64,000 nt of DNA from Desulfuromonas sp. DDH964 (GTDB taxonomy: Bacteria; Desulfobacterota; Desulfuromonadia; Desulfuromonadales; DDH964), in contig NZ_CP015080.1 of the NCBI RefSeq assembly GCF_001611275.1, positions 930,001 to 994,000 on the forward strand, read 5' to 3'. Of this stretch, positions 29,172-38,093 are shown piece after piece; positions within the stretch are counted from its first letter, which is position 1, and every line of letters begins with the position of its first letter. The notes below the pieces were generated by a model, which had not been told where the DNA came from, did not search any database, and worked only from the letters and a program-made list of their open reading frames with translations. The position numbers and the translations under genes are program-made.

Positions 29172-30455
29172 ATGAATTTCAGCAGTTTCCAGTTCCACCC
29201 CAAGGTTGCGGCCGGCATTGCCGCTGCCGGCTTCACCACCCCCACGCCGATCCAGGCCCAGGCCATCCCCCGGGTCATGGCCGGTCGCGACATCATGGGC
29301 CTGGCCCAGACCGGAACCGGCAAGACCGCGGCCTTCGGGCTGCCGATCCTGCACCGCTTGTTGCAGGGGGAGCGCGGTCATGTGCGCGCCCTGGTCATCG
29401 CCCCGACCCGCGAGCTGGCCGAGCAGATCCACGTGGCGATTTCCGCTTTCGGCAGCGAGACCGGTCTGCGCAGCGCCACCATCTACGGCGGCGTCGGCAT
29501 CAATCCGCAGGTCCAGAAGCTGAAGCGCGGCGTCGAGATCGTCGTCGCCTGCCCGGGGCGCCTGCTCGACCATATCCGGCAACAGACCATTGACCTCTCC
29601 CGCGTCGAGGTGCTGGTTCTTGACGAGGCCGACCAGATGTTCGACATGGGATTCTTTCCCGACATCCGGAAGATCCTCGGGCATCTGCCGCGGCAGCGCC
29701 AGAACCTCCTCTTCTCGGCGACCATGCCGGTAGCGATCCGCAAGCTCGCAGCCGAGGTCCTGACCGCGCCGGAGACGATCCAGGTCGATACCCTGGCGCC
29801 GGCGACGACCGTCAGCCATGCCATCTACCCGGTCGCCCAGCACCTCAAGACCGACCTGCTGCTCGAACTGCTGCGGCATACCGATACCGGCTCGGTCCTG
29901 ATCTTCACCCGGACCAAGCACCGCGCCAAGCGGCTGGACGAAAAGCTCTGCAAGAGCGGCTTCAAGGCCGCCTCGCTGCAGGGGAACCTCTCCCAGTCGC
30001 GGCGCCAGGCGGCCCTTGACGGGTTCCGCGATGGCCGTTTCCAGATCCTCGTCGCCACCGACATCGCCGCCCGCGGCATCGATGTCTCGCAGATTTCCCA
30101 TGTCATCAATTACGACATCCCGGCGACCACCGAGGCCTATATCCATCGGATCGGCCGCACCGGCCGCGCCGCCTGCAGTGGCGATGCCTTTACCCTGGTG
30201 AGCAGCGAAGACCGGGCGATGGTGCAATCGATCGAGCGGGTCCTCGGCAGTGCCATCGAGCGGCGCACCCTGGCCGCTTTCGATTACAACCAGGCCGCTC
30301 CCGAGCGGCCCAAAACGGCAGCCGGCGCACCCCGTCAGCCGCGGCCCGAGGCGGCCCGGCGCAGCAAGTCTCCGGCCTCCCCCGCGCGCTCGCCGCGGCG
30401 TGGACCCCGCCAGGGCGGGGCTGTCGCCTCCCGCAACTCCGCCCGCAATAGCTGA
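29172..30455 (+). CDS. DEAD-box RNA helicase, RhlE-like
   Basis: 427-residue ATP-dependent RNA helicase. Motifs in order: Q motif (FTTPTPIQAQAIP), Walker A QTGTGKT (46-52), PTRELAEQ, DEAD box VLDEADQMFDMGF, SAT, and the C-terminal ARGIDV and HRIGRTGR. After about residue 370 a basic, low-complexity tail follows (RPEAARRSKSPASPARSPRRGPRQ), typical of RhlE-type helicases that bind RNA nonspecifically. Members act in ribosome assembly and cold adaptation. The transcript seems to carry a terminator in its leader (29085-29121). Confidence 0.9.
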   Translation: MNFSSFQFHPKVAAGIAAAGFTTPTPIQAQAIPRVMAGRDIMGLAQTGTGKTAAFGLPILHRLLQGERGHVRALVIAPTRELAEQIHVAISAFGSETGLRSATIYGGVGINPQVQKLKRGVEIVVACPGRLLDHIRQQTIDLSRVEVLVLDEADQMFDMGFFPDIRKILGHLPRQRQNLLFSATMPVAIRKLAAEVLTAPETIQVDTLAPATTVSHAIYPVAQHLKTDLLLELLRHTDTGSVLIFTRTKHRAKRLDEKLCKSGFKAASLQGNLSQSRRQAALDGFRDGRFQILVATDIAARGIDVSQISHVINYDIPATTEAYIHRIGRTGRAACSGDAFTLVSSEDRAMVQSIERVLGSAIERRTLAAFDYNQAAPERPKTAAGAPRQPRPEAARRSKSPASPARSPRRGPRQGGAVASRNSARNS

Positions 30456-30477
30456 GCGGCCGCGGCAGGTTATCGGC

Positions 30478-30521
30478 ACAACGAGAACAGGGCGTCCTTC
30501 GGGGCGCCCTGTTCTCGTTGT
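30478..30521 (+). terminator. Terminator after the helicase gene
   Basis: A 17-bp stem (ACAACGAGAACAGGGCG and its complement) with a 10-base loop, lying 22 bp after the stop and facing the converging lipoprotein gene; likely works on both strands. Confidence 0.82.
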
Positions 30522-30543
30522 TAATCGGTTGACGTCGTTACTG

Positions 30544-31107
30544 CTAATGGCGATCGAGATAGCCGCTGCCAATGGCCGAGAAGGGGAGGTCAAGCTTCAG
30601 GTCTGGCACCTGGCTGCCGATCCAGGCGGTGAAGGTGTTGCTGTTGGGGCCGGGAAAGGCGCTGTAGGTCTCGGGCCAGGGATAGCTGCGTGCGGCCCGG
30701 TCGACCGCCGTGATCAGGGCGTCGACCTCGGGGCCACGCTGGTCGCTGATCAGCCACGGCCGCTCTCCGTACCAGAGCCGGTCCGGGAGGTCCTGTTCGA
30801 TGCGCAGCACCGGCAGACCACGATGCTGGCGCCAGCCGATGACCTCATAAACGGTGTATCCGGGAGCGTTGGTCGGTTTGGCCGCCAGCCAGGTGTGTAC
30901 GGCGAACCAGCCGCGCCAGCCCCAGGCCCGGGCGGCGTAGACCTGCAGCACCGCCTCCCGGGTCACAGCCGGGTCGGGGGCGAGTCCCGCCGGGGCGCGG
31001 CTGGCGGTGCGCCAGTCTTCGCCGGAACAGGCGCCGAGGAGCAGGAAGCAGAGGCCGAGAGCGAGGCCTGCCTGGCGTCGGGTTGGCGCAGACGCCTCAG
31101 GCGTCAT
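30544..31107 (-). CDS. DUF3750-like lipoprotein
   Basis: About 187 residues. A lipobox LLLGACSG follows a hydrophobic segment (AGLALGLCFLLLGAC), so the mature protein is lipid-anchored. The body contains the family-like blocks HTWLAAK, VYEVIGWRQ and FPGPNSNTFTAWIGSQVPDL. This resembles DUF3750, whose function is unknown. The start at 31107 overlaps the zinc-ribbon gene stop by 11 bases, implying coupling; an in-frame ATG at 31137 is the alternative. Confidence 0.7.
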   Translation of the reverse strand: MTPEASAPTRRQAGLALGLCFLLLGACSGEDWRTASRAPAGLAPDPAVTREAVLQVYAARAWGWRGWFAVHTWLAAKPTNAPGYTVYEVIGWRQHRGLPVLRIEQDLPDRLWYGERPWLISDQRGPEVDALITAVDRAARSYPWPETYSAFPGPNSNTFTAWIGSQVPDLKLDLPFSAIGSGYLDRH

Positions 31108-31366
31108 TGCCGACTTCGCGGGGTGATGGCGGTTCATGCTGCCGGCCGCAGCAGCCGCCGGCGCAGGCTTTCTCCTGCAGCAGTTCGTCGATGCGGGCGT
31201 CGAATTCCGCTTCGATGGCATCGAGCAGCGGCGCCAGCTGGTCGGCGCTGATTCCGCCGCCACACTGGGGGCAGGTGTTGTACCTGGCGCGGAACCAGGC
31301 GAGGGGCTGGTAGAGGCCGGCCTGGCAATTCGGGCAGGGGAGTTCGATCATTTCCGCTAGCGACAC
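31097..31366 (-). CDS. Small zinc-ribbon protein
   Basis: 89 residues with paired CxxC knuckles (LPCPNCQAGL...NTCPQCGGGI) and a Cys-rich tail (EKACAGGCCG). Likely binds zinc; function unknown. I chose a GTG start at 31366, six bases after AAGGAG. Overlaps the downstream lipoprotein gene. Confidence 0.7.
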   Translation of the reverse strand: MSLAEMIELPCPNCQAGLYQPLAWFRARYNTCPQCGGGISADQLAPLLDAIEAEFDARIDELLQEKACAGGCCGRQHEPPSPREVGNDA

Positions 31367-31437
31367 GAGGGGCTCCTTGCAGGGATGGATTTTGTTCAGC
31401 ATAGCAGCAGAGCGGTCCTCTTGACCAGTGGTTTGCC

Positions 31438-32238
31438 TCAATGGTCCCGGCGCCAGATTGTCACCTGGGAGATGTTGACCTGGAATTTGCGGGCCGTCTC
31501 GCGCAGGACGGACTCGACCTCCTGCGGTGGCTGAATCATGGTGAAGCGCTGCTCGAGGTGTTCACCGAGGCCGGCCAGAGAGGTGAGAGGGACGCCGCAG
31601 CGGTAGCGGCCGCCGAGCCAGTTGCGCCGCGGTGTGAATTCCTCCAGCCAGGTGTAGGGGGAGGCGATGACGAGCAGGCCGCCAGGGACCAGGCGCTGGT
31701 GAATGCCGGCGAGGAAGCCTGCCGGATCGCCCAGGCGGTCGATGAGATTTGCGGCCAGGATCAGGTCGTAGCCGGTCTGGTGGGGCTGAAGGTGCCGGGC
31801 ATCCCCCTGGTGAAAGAAGACCCGCGCGGCGGCATGGGCCAGCCCCAGCTCCTGCAGCGAGACTTTTCGCTCGGCCAAAAATTCGCCCTCTTCGGTCAGC
31901 TGGTAACAGAGGGTGCCACGCTCCTGCAGGCGCCGGGCGGTGTCGATGAAGGGGCGGGAAAAGTCGATTCCGGTAACCTGCTCGAAGCGGGCGGCCAGTT
32001 CGAAACTGGCGCGGCCGACGGCACAGCCAAGGTCGAGGGCCCGATGCCGTGGTCGCCCGGCCATCGCCTCACAGCAGATCCGGGCCATGCGGGCCGGAAA
32101 GTTCTCCACCCCGAATTTGTCGGGCCCGAAGTGGGCGTCACAGTACTGGGCGATGGCGCTATCGGAGGCGTAGCGAAGCTGGCATGCCGTCAGGGCGGCA
32201 AGGTCGGAGGGGCACGGCTCGGCAGGGTGATTCACCAT
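31438..32238 (-). CDS. Putative 4-mercaptohistidine N1-methyltransferase
   Basis: 266-residue SAM-dependent methyltransferase with the motif LDLGCAVGRASFELA and ANLIDRLGDPAGFL, resembling the C-terminal methyltransferase domain of OvoA (TIGR04345 group), which completes ovothiol A synthesis. In OvoA this domain is fused to a sulfoxide synthase; here it stands alone and no sulfoxide synthase is in the window. The ATG at 32238 lacks a strong ribosome site. The call rests on motif resemblance, so a related small-molecule methyltransferase is possible. Confidence 0.68.
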   Translation of the reverse strand: MVNHPAEPCPSDLAALTACQLRYASDSAIAQYCDAHFGPDKFGVENFPARMARICCEAMAGRPRHRALDLGCAVGRASFELAARFEQVTGIDFSRPFIDTARRLQERGTLCYQLTEEGEFLAERKVSLQELGLAHAAARVFFHQGDARHLQPHQTGYDLILAANLIDRLGDPAGFLAGIHQRLVPGGLLVIASPYTWLEEFTPRRNWLGGRYRCGVPLTSLAGLGEHLEQRFTMIQPPQEVESVLRETARKFQVNISQVTIWRRDH

Positions 32239-32343
32239 ACGGAGTCCGGTCGCAGGGAGGGGTCACGGCGGTCCCGGTTGCCGGTGTTGCCTGGAACTAT
32301 ATAAAAGAATGGCCCGGATGTCGAGGATTTGTGCCTGCCGGGT

Positions 32344-33075
32344 CTAGTACCAGCCGTGTTCTGCGAAGATTTGCCGGGCCTCCGAGGATTTCAGGAAGGT
32401 GAGAAATTGCAGTGCCTCGGCGCGGTGGGGGGTTCTTAGGGTCAGCGCCATCGGGGTGTAACGCAGTCCCGCCGGACCGGGGATTTCCACAAAGTCTGCT
32501 TCGTCTTCCAGCCAGAGGTGCCAGGAGCGGTAAGTGACCCAGGCGTCGATCTCCGGTGTGGCCAGCCAGGCGCTAACCCCCTGCTGGCCGGTGAAGACAA
32601 AGTGTCTGATTTGGCCCGGCCGGGCCTGCTCGCCGTGGAAGTGGCGCATCCGCTCCAGCTTGACGTCAAGCAGGTCAATGCCGTCGCGACTCAGGTCGGC
32701 AAAGGTCTGGATGCCGTGCGGATTCCCTTTGCGTACGACAACGCCGATGCGGCGGGGGTGAAGGTTTTCGGCCGTGCTCAGGTCGAGCAGGTCGGGATGG
32801 CGGTCCACCAGGTCTTCCAGCATGTACTCGGCGCCGCCATAGTAGAGGTCGCCATCCTCGTGAAGCTTTCTTTCAAGCTCGCGGGGCATGGCCTTGATTA
32901 CTGCGACCTCGATGCCGTGGCGCTCCCGGAAGAGTTCAGCGCATTCCTCGAGGACATGGTGCGGTCCTCCCGGACCATAGACGCGCAATAATTTGGGCGA
33001 TTCGTTCATCGACGCCCCGGCACTCAGCGCCTGCAGCAGCACCACGAAAAAAATCACCCACCCTTTTCCTGCCAT
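32344..33075 (-). CDS. AcfC-like periplasmic substrate-binding protein
   Basis: 243 residues with a signal peptide (WVIFFVVLLQALSAGA). The mature start LLRVYGPGGPHHVLEECAELF matches the accessory colonization factor AcfC / molybdate-binding-like group of solute-binding proteins. No permease or ATPase is adjacent, so it may serve a distant transporter or a sensor. The ligand is not predictable. GGGGAG precedes the ATG. Confidence 0.72.
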   Translation of the reverse strand: MAGKGWVIFFVVLLQALSAGASMNESPKLLRVYGPGGPHHVLEECAELFRERHGIEVAVIKAMPRELERKLHEDGDLYYGGAEYMLEDLVDRHPDLLDLSTAENLHPRRIGVVVRKGNPHGIQTFADLSRDGIDLLDVKLERMRHFHGEQARPGQIRHFVFTGQQGVSAWLATPEIDAWVTYRSWHLWLEDEADFVEIPGPAGLRYTPMALTLRTPHRAEALQFLTFLKSSEARQIFAEHGWY

Positions 33076-33285
33076 GAATCACTCCCCAGCTCTCGGTCTC
33101 TGCGCCTTTGTCCCTTCACCGGTGACATTCCGGGAAAAGACCGAGGGCTCCGCTCCCCCATTGGCCGGAAACGGCCGTTCATCCCGGCCCGGGGGCACGA
33201 TTTCACCGGGAGGTGAATCGCGACCCGAGGGGCGGGTGGCTGCGGGTTAAAGGGAAAGCAATCGATGTGCCAATATTAATCAAAA

Positions 33286-33375
33286 GTTGGGTTCAATTCC
33301 CCGCAGCTTGCTGCGCGATTTTTACTAAGGGTGTAGGCTGTTGATACCCCGTAGCTTGCTGCGGGGTAGTTCATT
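33286..33375 (+). repeat. Diverged REP doublet, copy 3
   Basis: Same layout as the 95-bp element: CCCCGCAGCTTGCTGCG, a diverged spacer, then TTGATACCCCGTAGCTTGC followed by TGCGGGGTAGTTCATT. It lies in the gene-free stretch 33076-33474. The first 200 bases of that stretch hold nothing I can identify. Confidence 0.8.
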
Positions 33376-33474
33376 GTATTTCGGCTCATTGCCTGGAAGG
33401 GCGTGCCAAAGGCGGGTCGGGCAGGTAACTCTGGGTGGGATAGGAGTAGTGGGACAGGGGAGGGGGCCCCGGCC

Positions 33475-33600
33475 TCATTCCTCGGTGGGCGGCTCTTCGC
33501 TCTTCTCTTCCTGCTTGCGCTTGGCCTTCTCTTCTTTTTTCGCCTTTTTGGCCAGTTCCTTCTGGCGTTTTTCAAAGTTGTAATTCGGTTTTCGCGCCAT
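33475..33600 (-). CDS. Small conserved Lys/Glu-rich protein
   Basis: A 41-residue protein beginning MARKPNYNFEKRQKELAKKA and ending PPTEE. Similar tiny proteins recur in many proteobacteria with unknown function. The ribosome site AGGAGG is five bases from the ATG, which strongly supports translation. Entirely charged helix; may bind nucleic acid, but that is a guess. Confidence 0.75.
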   Translation of the reverse strand: MARKPNYNFEKRQKELAKKAKKEEKAKRKQEEKSEEPPTEE

Positions 33601-33749
33601 CTATTCCTCCTCGCGGGGTTTTCTCCCGCTATCGTTTCAGGGTTTGGATCACGCCAAGCAAAAGAGCCCCACGCATGACGCAGGGCTCCTTTGCAGGGCG
33701 AGGGTAAAACCCGGGCAGGTGCCATCCGCGTCATGCGGATGGCTGGTGC

Positions 33750-33950
33750 CTAGATTTTGTTGACATTGGCCGACTGCGGACCCTTCTGCCCTTGGGTGAC
33801 ATCAAAGCTCACCCGGTCTCCCTCGGCGAGGGATTTGAAACCATCACCCTGGATCTGGGAAAAATGTACGAATACGTCAGGACCATTGTCCTGCTCGATG
33901 AAACCAAAACCTTTTGCGTCGTTGAACCATTTCACGGTGCCTTCTGCCAT
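33750..33950 (-). CDS. cspA: Cold-shock protein (CspA family)
   Basis: 66-residue single cold-shock domain with RNP1 (KGFGFIEQD) and RNP2 (DVFVHFSQI) intact. An RNA chaperone that melts secondary structure and can antiterminate transcription. GGAGAAAAGAAG precedes the ATG. The leader holds two hairpins: GTTCCC-TACC-GGGAAC just before the ribosome site (33965-33980) and an intrinsic terminator further up (34014-34045). Which Csp paralogue this is cannot be told. Confidence 0.93.
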   Translation of the reverse strand: MAEGTVKWFNDAKGFGFIEQDNGPDVFVHFSQIQGDGFKSLAEGDRVSFDVTQGQKGPQSANVNKI

Positions 33951-34013
33951 CTTCTTTTCTCCATGTTCCCGGTAGGGAACGATTCTCGTCGTGCACTTCC
34001 TTCACCCGAAAAC

Positions 34014-34045
34014 CAAAAAACACACAGCCCAAGGGGGACTGTGTG
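34014..34045 (-). terminator. Intrinsic terminator inside the cspA leader
   Basis: On the minus strand CACACAG ... CTGTGTG, stem 7 plus an inner CCC/GGG, followed by TTTTTT (34020-34015). It lies about 65 bases upstream of the cspA ATG with no other minus-strand gene above it. A dyad TTGACA-CCT-TGTCAA (34056-34070) lies just upstream. The gene-free stretch 33951-34366 holds only these elements; no promoter close to consensus was found. Confidence 0.65.
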
Positions 34046-34366
34046 TTGATCCATCTTGACACCTTGTCAATGCGGCGGATGACGAAAAAACCTACACAAC
34101 CTTAGCTTAAGTGAAGCAACCCTACCACGCTGGGCCGCAACTACGCAAGAACTAAATATTCGGCCAGAATCGGCTCCGTCTCCAGCCTGCGCCGGGAGTT
34201 GGTCGTTGACCGTGGTCCCCGAATCGGCGACACTACCAGCATGGGGCGGCAGACTGCGCCTTGGGGCGCGACAGGTCCCGATCTTTGCGGTAAATTAAGC
34301 AATACGTTTTCGGTTATGATGGTCGCCCGCCGTTGGGACGGGCCCCGGCCGGTAAAGGAGAGAACC

Positions 34367-36865
34367 TTGGACGAGAAGACCCTGCGCAAGGATTTTGAGG
34401 CGAGCATCACCGACCTTCCTCCCCTGGGCAACGACGTACACAGCCTGGTGGAGGACTTCCGACGTTACTATACCCACACCCTCGGCCGCGACCGGCACTG
34501 CCGCTCGGCTCATTACGCCTACCAGGCGCTGGTCCTGACCCTGCGGGAGCGGCTGCTGGAGAATTGGAAGAATACCCGCTACGGTTATGAGGCAGCCGAT
34601 ACCGGTCACGCCTACTATCTATCCCTCGAATTCCTGATGGGGCGCGCCCTCGGCAACGCCGCGCTCAACCTCGGGCTCGACGAGGTGGCAGAGTTGGCGG
34701 TGCGCTGCCTCGGCATGGACCTGGAGGAATTGGCCGAAATCGAGCAGGACGCCGGCCTCGGCAACGGTGGCCTCGGCCGGCTGGCGAGCTGTTTCCTCGA
34801 TAGCTGCGCGACCCTGCAACTGCCGGTCACCGGTTACGGCCTGCGTTACGAATACGGCATGTTCCGCCAGTCGATCAGCGGTGGCGAGCAGGTCGAGGAG
34901 CCCGATCACTGGCTGCGCGCTGGCAACCCCTGGGAGCTGGAACGCCCCGAATATACCCAGCGGGTGCGGTTTGGCGGATACACCGAATGGCGCCACGACA
35001 ATGGCGGCGGCAAGCGGGCCCGCTGGGTGGAGACGCGCGACGTGCTGGCGGTCCCTTACGACGTGCCGGTACCCGGGTACCGCAACGGAACCGTCAATAC
35101 CCTGCGCCTCTGGAAAGCTTGTTCCACCGACGAATTCGACCTCGATGAATTTAATGCCGGGCTCTACCCTGAATCGGTGGCGGCGAAAAATTCGGCCGAG
35201 CTGATCACCCTCGTTCTCTACCCCAACGACGCCAGCGAGAGCGGCAAGGAGCTGCGCCTGCGCCAGCAATACTTTCTCGCCTCGGCGAGCCTGCAGGACG
35301 TGGTCGCGCGCTGGGTCGGCAACCACGGACGCGATTTCTCTGAGTTCGCAGCCAAGAACCGTTTCCAGCTCAACGACACCCATCCGAGCTGTGCCGTTCC
35401 CGAGTTGATGCGCCTACTGATGGATGTCCATCATTTCGGCTGGGACGAGGCCTGGCAGATCACCAGCAGCACCATGGCCTACACCAATCACACCCTCCTT
35501 CCCGAGGCGCTGGAACGCTGGCCGCTGCCGATCTTCGCCCGCCTGCTGCCGCGCCTGCTCGACATCATTCTCGAGATCAACGCTCGCTTCCTCGCCGAAG
35601 TCGCCCGCTGCTGGCCCGGCGACGTGGAACGCCAGCGGCGCATGTCGCTGATCGAGGAGGGAGAGGTGCCGCAGGTGCGCATGGCCTACCTCGCCATCGT
35701 CGGCAGCTTCTCCGTCAACGGTGTCGCCGCCCTCCATTCGCAGCTGCTGACCGAGGGGCTGTTTTGTGATTTCTTCGCCCTCTGGCCGGAGAAGTTCAAC
35801 AACAAGACCAACGGTGTCACCCCCCGCCGCTGGCTGGCGCTCTGCAATCCCGAGCTTTCTGCCCTGATCACCGCCACCGTCGGTGAGGGCTGGGTGGCCG
35901 ACCTCTCGCGCCTGTCCGGCCTTGCTCCCCATGCCGAAGAGGCCGAATTCCGGCGTCGCTGGCGGGAAGTGAAGCAGCAGAACAAGCGCCACCTGGCGCA
36001 GCTGGTGGCGCACGATTGCGGCGTCAGCTTTGATCCCGATGCGCTCTTCGACGTCCAGGTCAAACGCATCCACGAGTACAAGCGGCAGCTCCTCAACGTC
36101 CTCCATGTCATTCACCTCTACGACCGCCTCAAACGGGGGGACGACGCCGACTGGACGCCGCGCTGCATCCTGATCGGCGGCAAGGCGGCCCCCGGTTACG
36201 TTATGGCCAAGCTGATCATCCGTCTGGTCAACAACGTCGCCGCCGTGATCAATGCCGACCCGGTCACCGCCGGCCGCCTGCGTCTCGCTTTTCTCCCCAA
36301 CTACCGGGTGACGGCGATGGAGGCGATCGCCCCCGGCACCGATCTCTCGGAGCAGATTTCGACCGCCGGCAAGGAAGCCTCCGGGACCGGCAACATGAAG
36401 TTCATGATGAACGGGGCGCTGACCATCGGCACCCTGGACGGCGCCAATATCGAGATCCGCGAGGAGGCGGGGGCGGAGAACTTCTTCCTCTTCGGCCTCT
36501 CCGCCGCCGAGGTCGAGGCGCTGCGCCCCCATTACGATCCGACGGCGATCATCGCCGCCGACGAGGACCTGCGCCGGGTCATGCAGCTGCTTGAATGGGG
36601 CCATTTCAACCAGTTCCACCCCGGGCTTTTCGACCCGATCCTGCGGGCGATCACCAGCCCCAATGACCAGTGGCTGACCGCGGCCGATTTTCGCAGCTAC
36701 GTCGACGCCCAGCAGCGGGTCGCCGTCGCTTACCGGGACGCGGAGCAGTGGACCCGCATGAGCATCCTCAACACCGCCTCCAGCGGCCACTTCTCCACCG
36801 ACCGCACCATCGCCGAGTACAACCGGGATATCTGGAAGCTGCAACCGGTGGCGCCGGTGGCGTGA
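34367..36865 (+). CDS. glgP: Glycogen/starch phosphorylase
   Basis: 832-residue GT35 enzyme that releases glucose-1-phosphate from glycogen. The PLP lysine is Lys678 in GTGNMKFMMNGALTIG, followed by the family block TLDGANIEI; the N-terminal NGGLGRLASCFLDSCATL is also characteristic. I chose the TTG start at 34367, since AAAGGAG lies seven bases upstream and the family alignment begins here; the 56-codon extension above has no similarity. No glycogen synthase or branching enzyme is adjacent. Confidence 0.93.
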   Translation: MDEKTLRKDFEASITDLPPLGNDVHSLVEDFRRYYTHTLGRDRHCRSAHYAYQALVLTLRERLLENWKNTRYGYEAADTGHAYYLSLEFLMGRALGNAALNLGLDEVAELAVRCLGMDLEELAEIEQDAGLGNGGLGRLASCFLDSCATLQLPVTGYGLRYEYGMFRQSISGGEQVEEPDHWLRAGNPWELERPEYTQRVRFGGYTEWRHDNGGGKRARWVETRDVLAVPYDVPVPGYRNGTVNTLRLWKACSTDEFDLDEFNAGLYPESVAAKNSAELITLVLYPNDASESGKELRLRQQYFLASASLQDVVARWVGNHGRDFSEFAAKNRFQLNDTHPSCAVPELMRLLMDVHHFGWDEAWQITSSTMAYTNHTLLPEALERWPLPIFARLLPRLLDIILEINARFLAEVARCWPGDVERQRRMSLIEEGEVPQVRMAYLAIVGSFSVNGVAALHSQLLTEGLFCDFFALWPEKFNNKTNGVTPRRWLALCNPELSALITATVGEGWVADLSRLSGLAPHAEEAEFRRRWREVKQQNKRHLAQLVAHDCGVSFDPDALFDVQVKRIHEYKRQLLNVLHVIHLYDRLKRGDDADWTPRCILIGGKAAPGYVMAKLIIRLVNNVAAVINADPVTAGRLRLAFLPNYRVTAMEAIAPGTDLSEQISTAGKEASGTGNMKFMMNGALTIGTLDGANIEIREEAGAENFFLFGLSAAEVEALRPHYDPTAIIAADEDLRRVMQLLEWGHFNQFHPGLFDPILRAITSPNDQWLTAADFRSYVDAQQRVAVAYRDAEQWTRMSILNTASSGHFSTDRTIAEYNRDIWKLQPVAPVA

Positions 36866-36952
36866 GGGAGGGCGGAGCATGGCGGTTCGCAGTGGGCGCG
36901 GGGCAACCGCATCGGCAGGATCCGGATCCTGGCGGGAGAACGGAGCGCAACG

Positions 36953-37219
36953 ATGACCGGGCGTGAAGCGGACCATCCCGCCGAAGAGGGGGTCGAAATT
37001 CCCTACCAGCGGCTCAACCCCGAGACCCTGCGCAGCCTGATCCAGGAATTCGTGAGCCGGGACGGTGCCGATTGGGGGGAGGTGGGCGGCGCGCTGGAGG
37101 AGAAGGTCGCGCAGGTGCTGCAGCAGCTGCGCCTCGGCAAGATCCGGGTTGTCTTTGATCTCACCACCCAGACGGCGAATATCGTCGTCCCCGGGACCGC
37201 GGGGCGGCGCCGGTCATGA
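36953..37219 (+). CDS. YheU-family (UPF0270) protein
   Basis: 88 residues. Matches YheU: EIPYQRLNPETLRSLIQEFVSRDGADWGE and LEEKVAQVLQQLRLGK. Function unknown. The stop overlaps the next gene's ATG by four bases (ATGA), so the two are translated together. Confidence 0.82.
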   Translation: MTGREADHPAEEGVEIPYQRLNPETLRSLIQEFVSRDGADWGEVGGALEEKVAQVLQQLRLGKIRVVFDLTTQTANIVVPGTAGRRRS

Positions 37220-38064
37220 GCCGTGACGGCTACTGGTTCGAGGCGACCCTGGCCCGCCAGGTCCTTGCCGCCCTCGCGCGGGGGGAGGCGGAGGTGGAGC
37301 TCTCCCTCGATCTCAATCGCAGCCGGAGCCGGTTGCGCCTCGTCGATGACGGCCTGGTTCTCGATTCGGGTCGGCGCCTGGAGCGGGCCGACCTGGAGGA
37401 GATTGCCGGCAGGGAGGCGCGGATCTTCTATCTTGGCGACGGGGAGGGGCTCGAAATTCTCGAATCCCGGGAGGATGGCTATTGCAAGCTGGTGCCGACG
37501 GCCCAGGCCCCGCTGCTGGAGATCAGCGGAGTGAAGATGCACATCTCGCAAGGGACCACCCCCGACGCCAGTGCCGGGGCCATGGCCGCCGCGGTGGTGC
37601 GGCGCGGCGACCGGGTGCTCGACACCTGCGGCGGGCTTGGCTATGCCGCCATCGCGGCGTTGGAACTCGGTGCGCGGGAGGTCGTTTCGGTGGAGAAGAG
37701 CGCAGCCGTCAGCGCCCTGCGCCGTAAAAACCCCTGGTCGCAGCAGCTGGACGATCCGGGCATTTGCCTGGTGGCGGGAGATATCGAGGCCTATATCCGG
37801 GAGCTGGCGACGGAATCATTTGATAGCGTCATCCATGATCCGCCCCGTTTCTCCCTGGCCGGCGAACTCTACGGCGAGCGTTTCTACCGCGAGCTGCACC
37901 GGGTTTTGACCCGGCGCGGTCGCCTCTTCCACTACACCGGCAATCCGCAGCTGCTGAGGCGCGGCTCCGGCTTTGTCGAGGATGCCATGCGCCGGCTGCG
38001 CTCCGCCGGTTTTCGCAACCTGGTCAAGGTCGATGCGTTGATGGGGGTCCGGGCCGCGAAATAA
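37216..38064 (+). CDS. SAM-dependent methyltransferase (COG2521-like)
   Basis: 282 residues. The SAM-binding loop reads VLDTCGGLGYAAIAAL, and the catalytic-type motif is HDPPRF, a (D/N)PP(Y/F)-related motif seen in enzymes that methylate amino groups. This combination is typical of a small group first annotated in archaea. Target unknown. Translationally coupled to the YheU-family gene, which may be a functional hint. Confidence 0.72.
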   Translation: MSRDGYWFEATLARQVLAALARGEAEVELSLDLNRSRSRLRLVDDGLVLDSGRRLERADLEEIAGREARIFYLGDGEGLEILESREDGYCKLVPTAQAPLLEISGVKMHISQGTTPDASAGAMAAAVVRRGDRVLDTCGGLGYAAIAALELGAREVVSVEKSAAVSALRRKNPWSQQLDDPGICLVAGDIEAYIRELATESFDSVIHDPPRFSLAGELYGERFYRELHRVLTRRGRLFHYTGNPQLLRRGSGFVEDAMRRLRSAGFRNLVKVDALMGVRAAK

Positions 38065-38093
38065 ATCCCGCCCCAGGCCGGCCATCGCCGCTA

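Noticed and set aside
34056..34070. TTGACA boxes in the dyad upstream of cspA as a promoter
   Set aside because: No acceptable -10 sequence lies at 16-18 bases on either strand.
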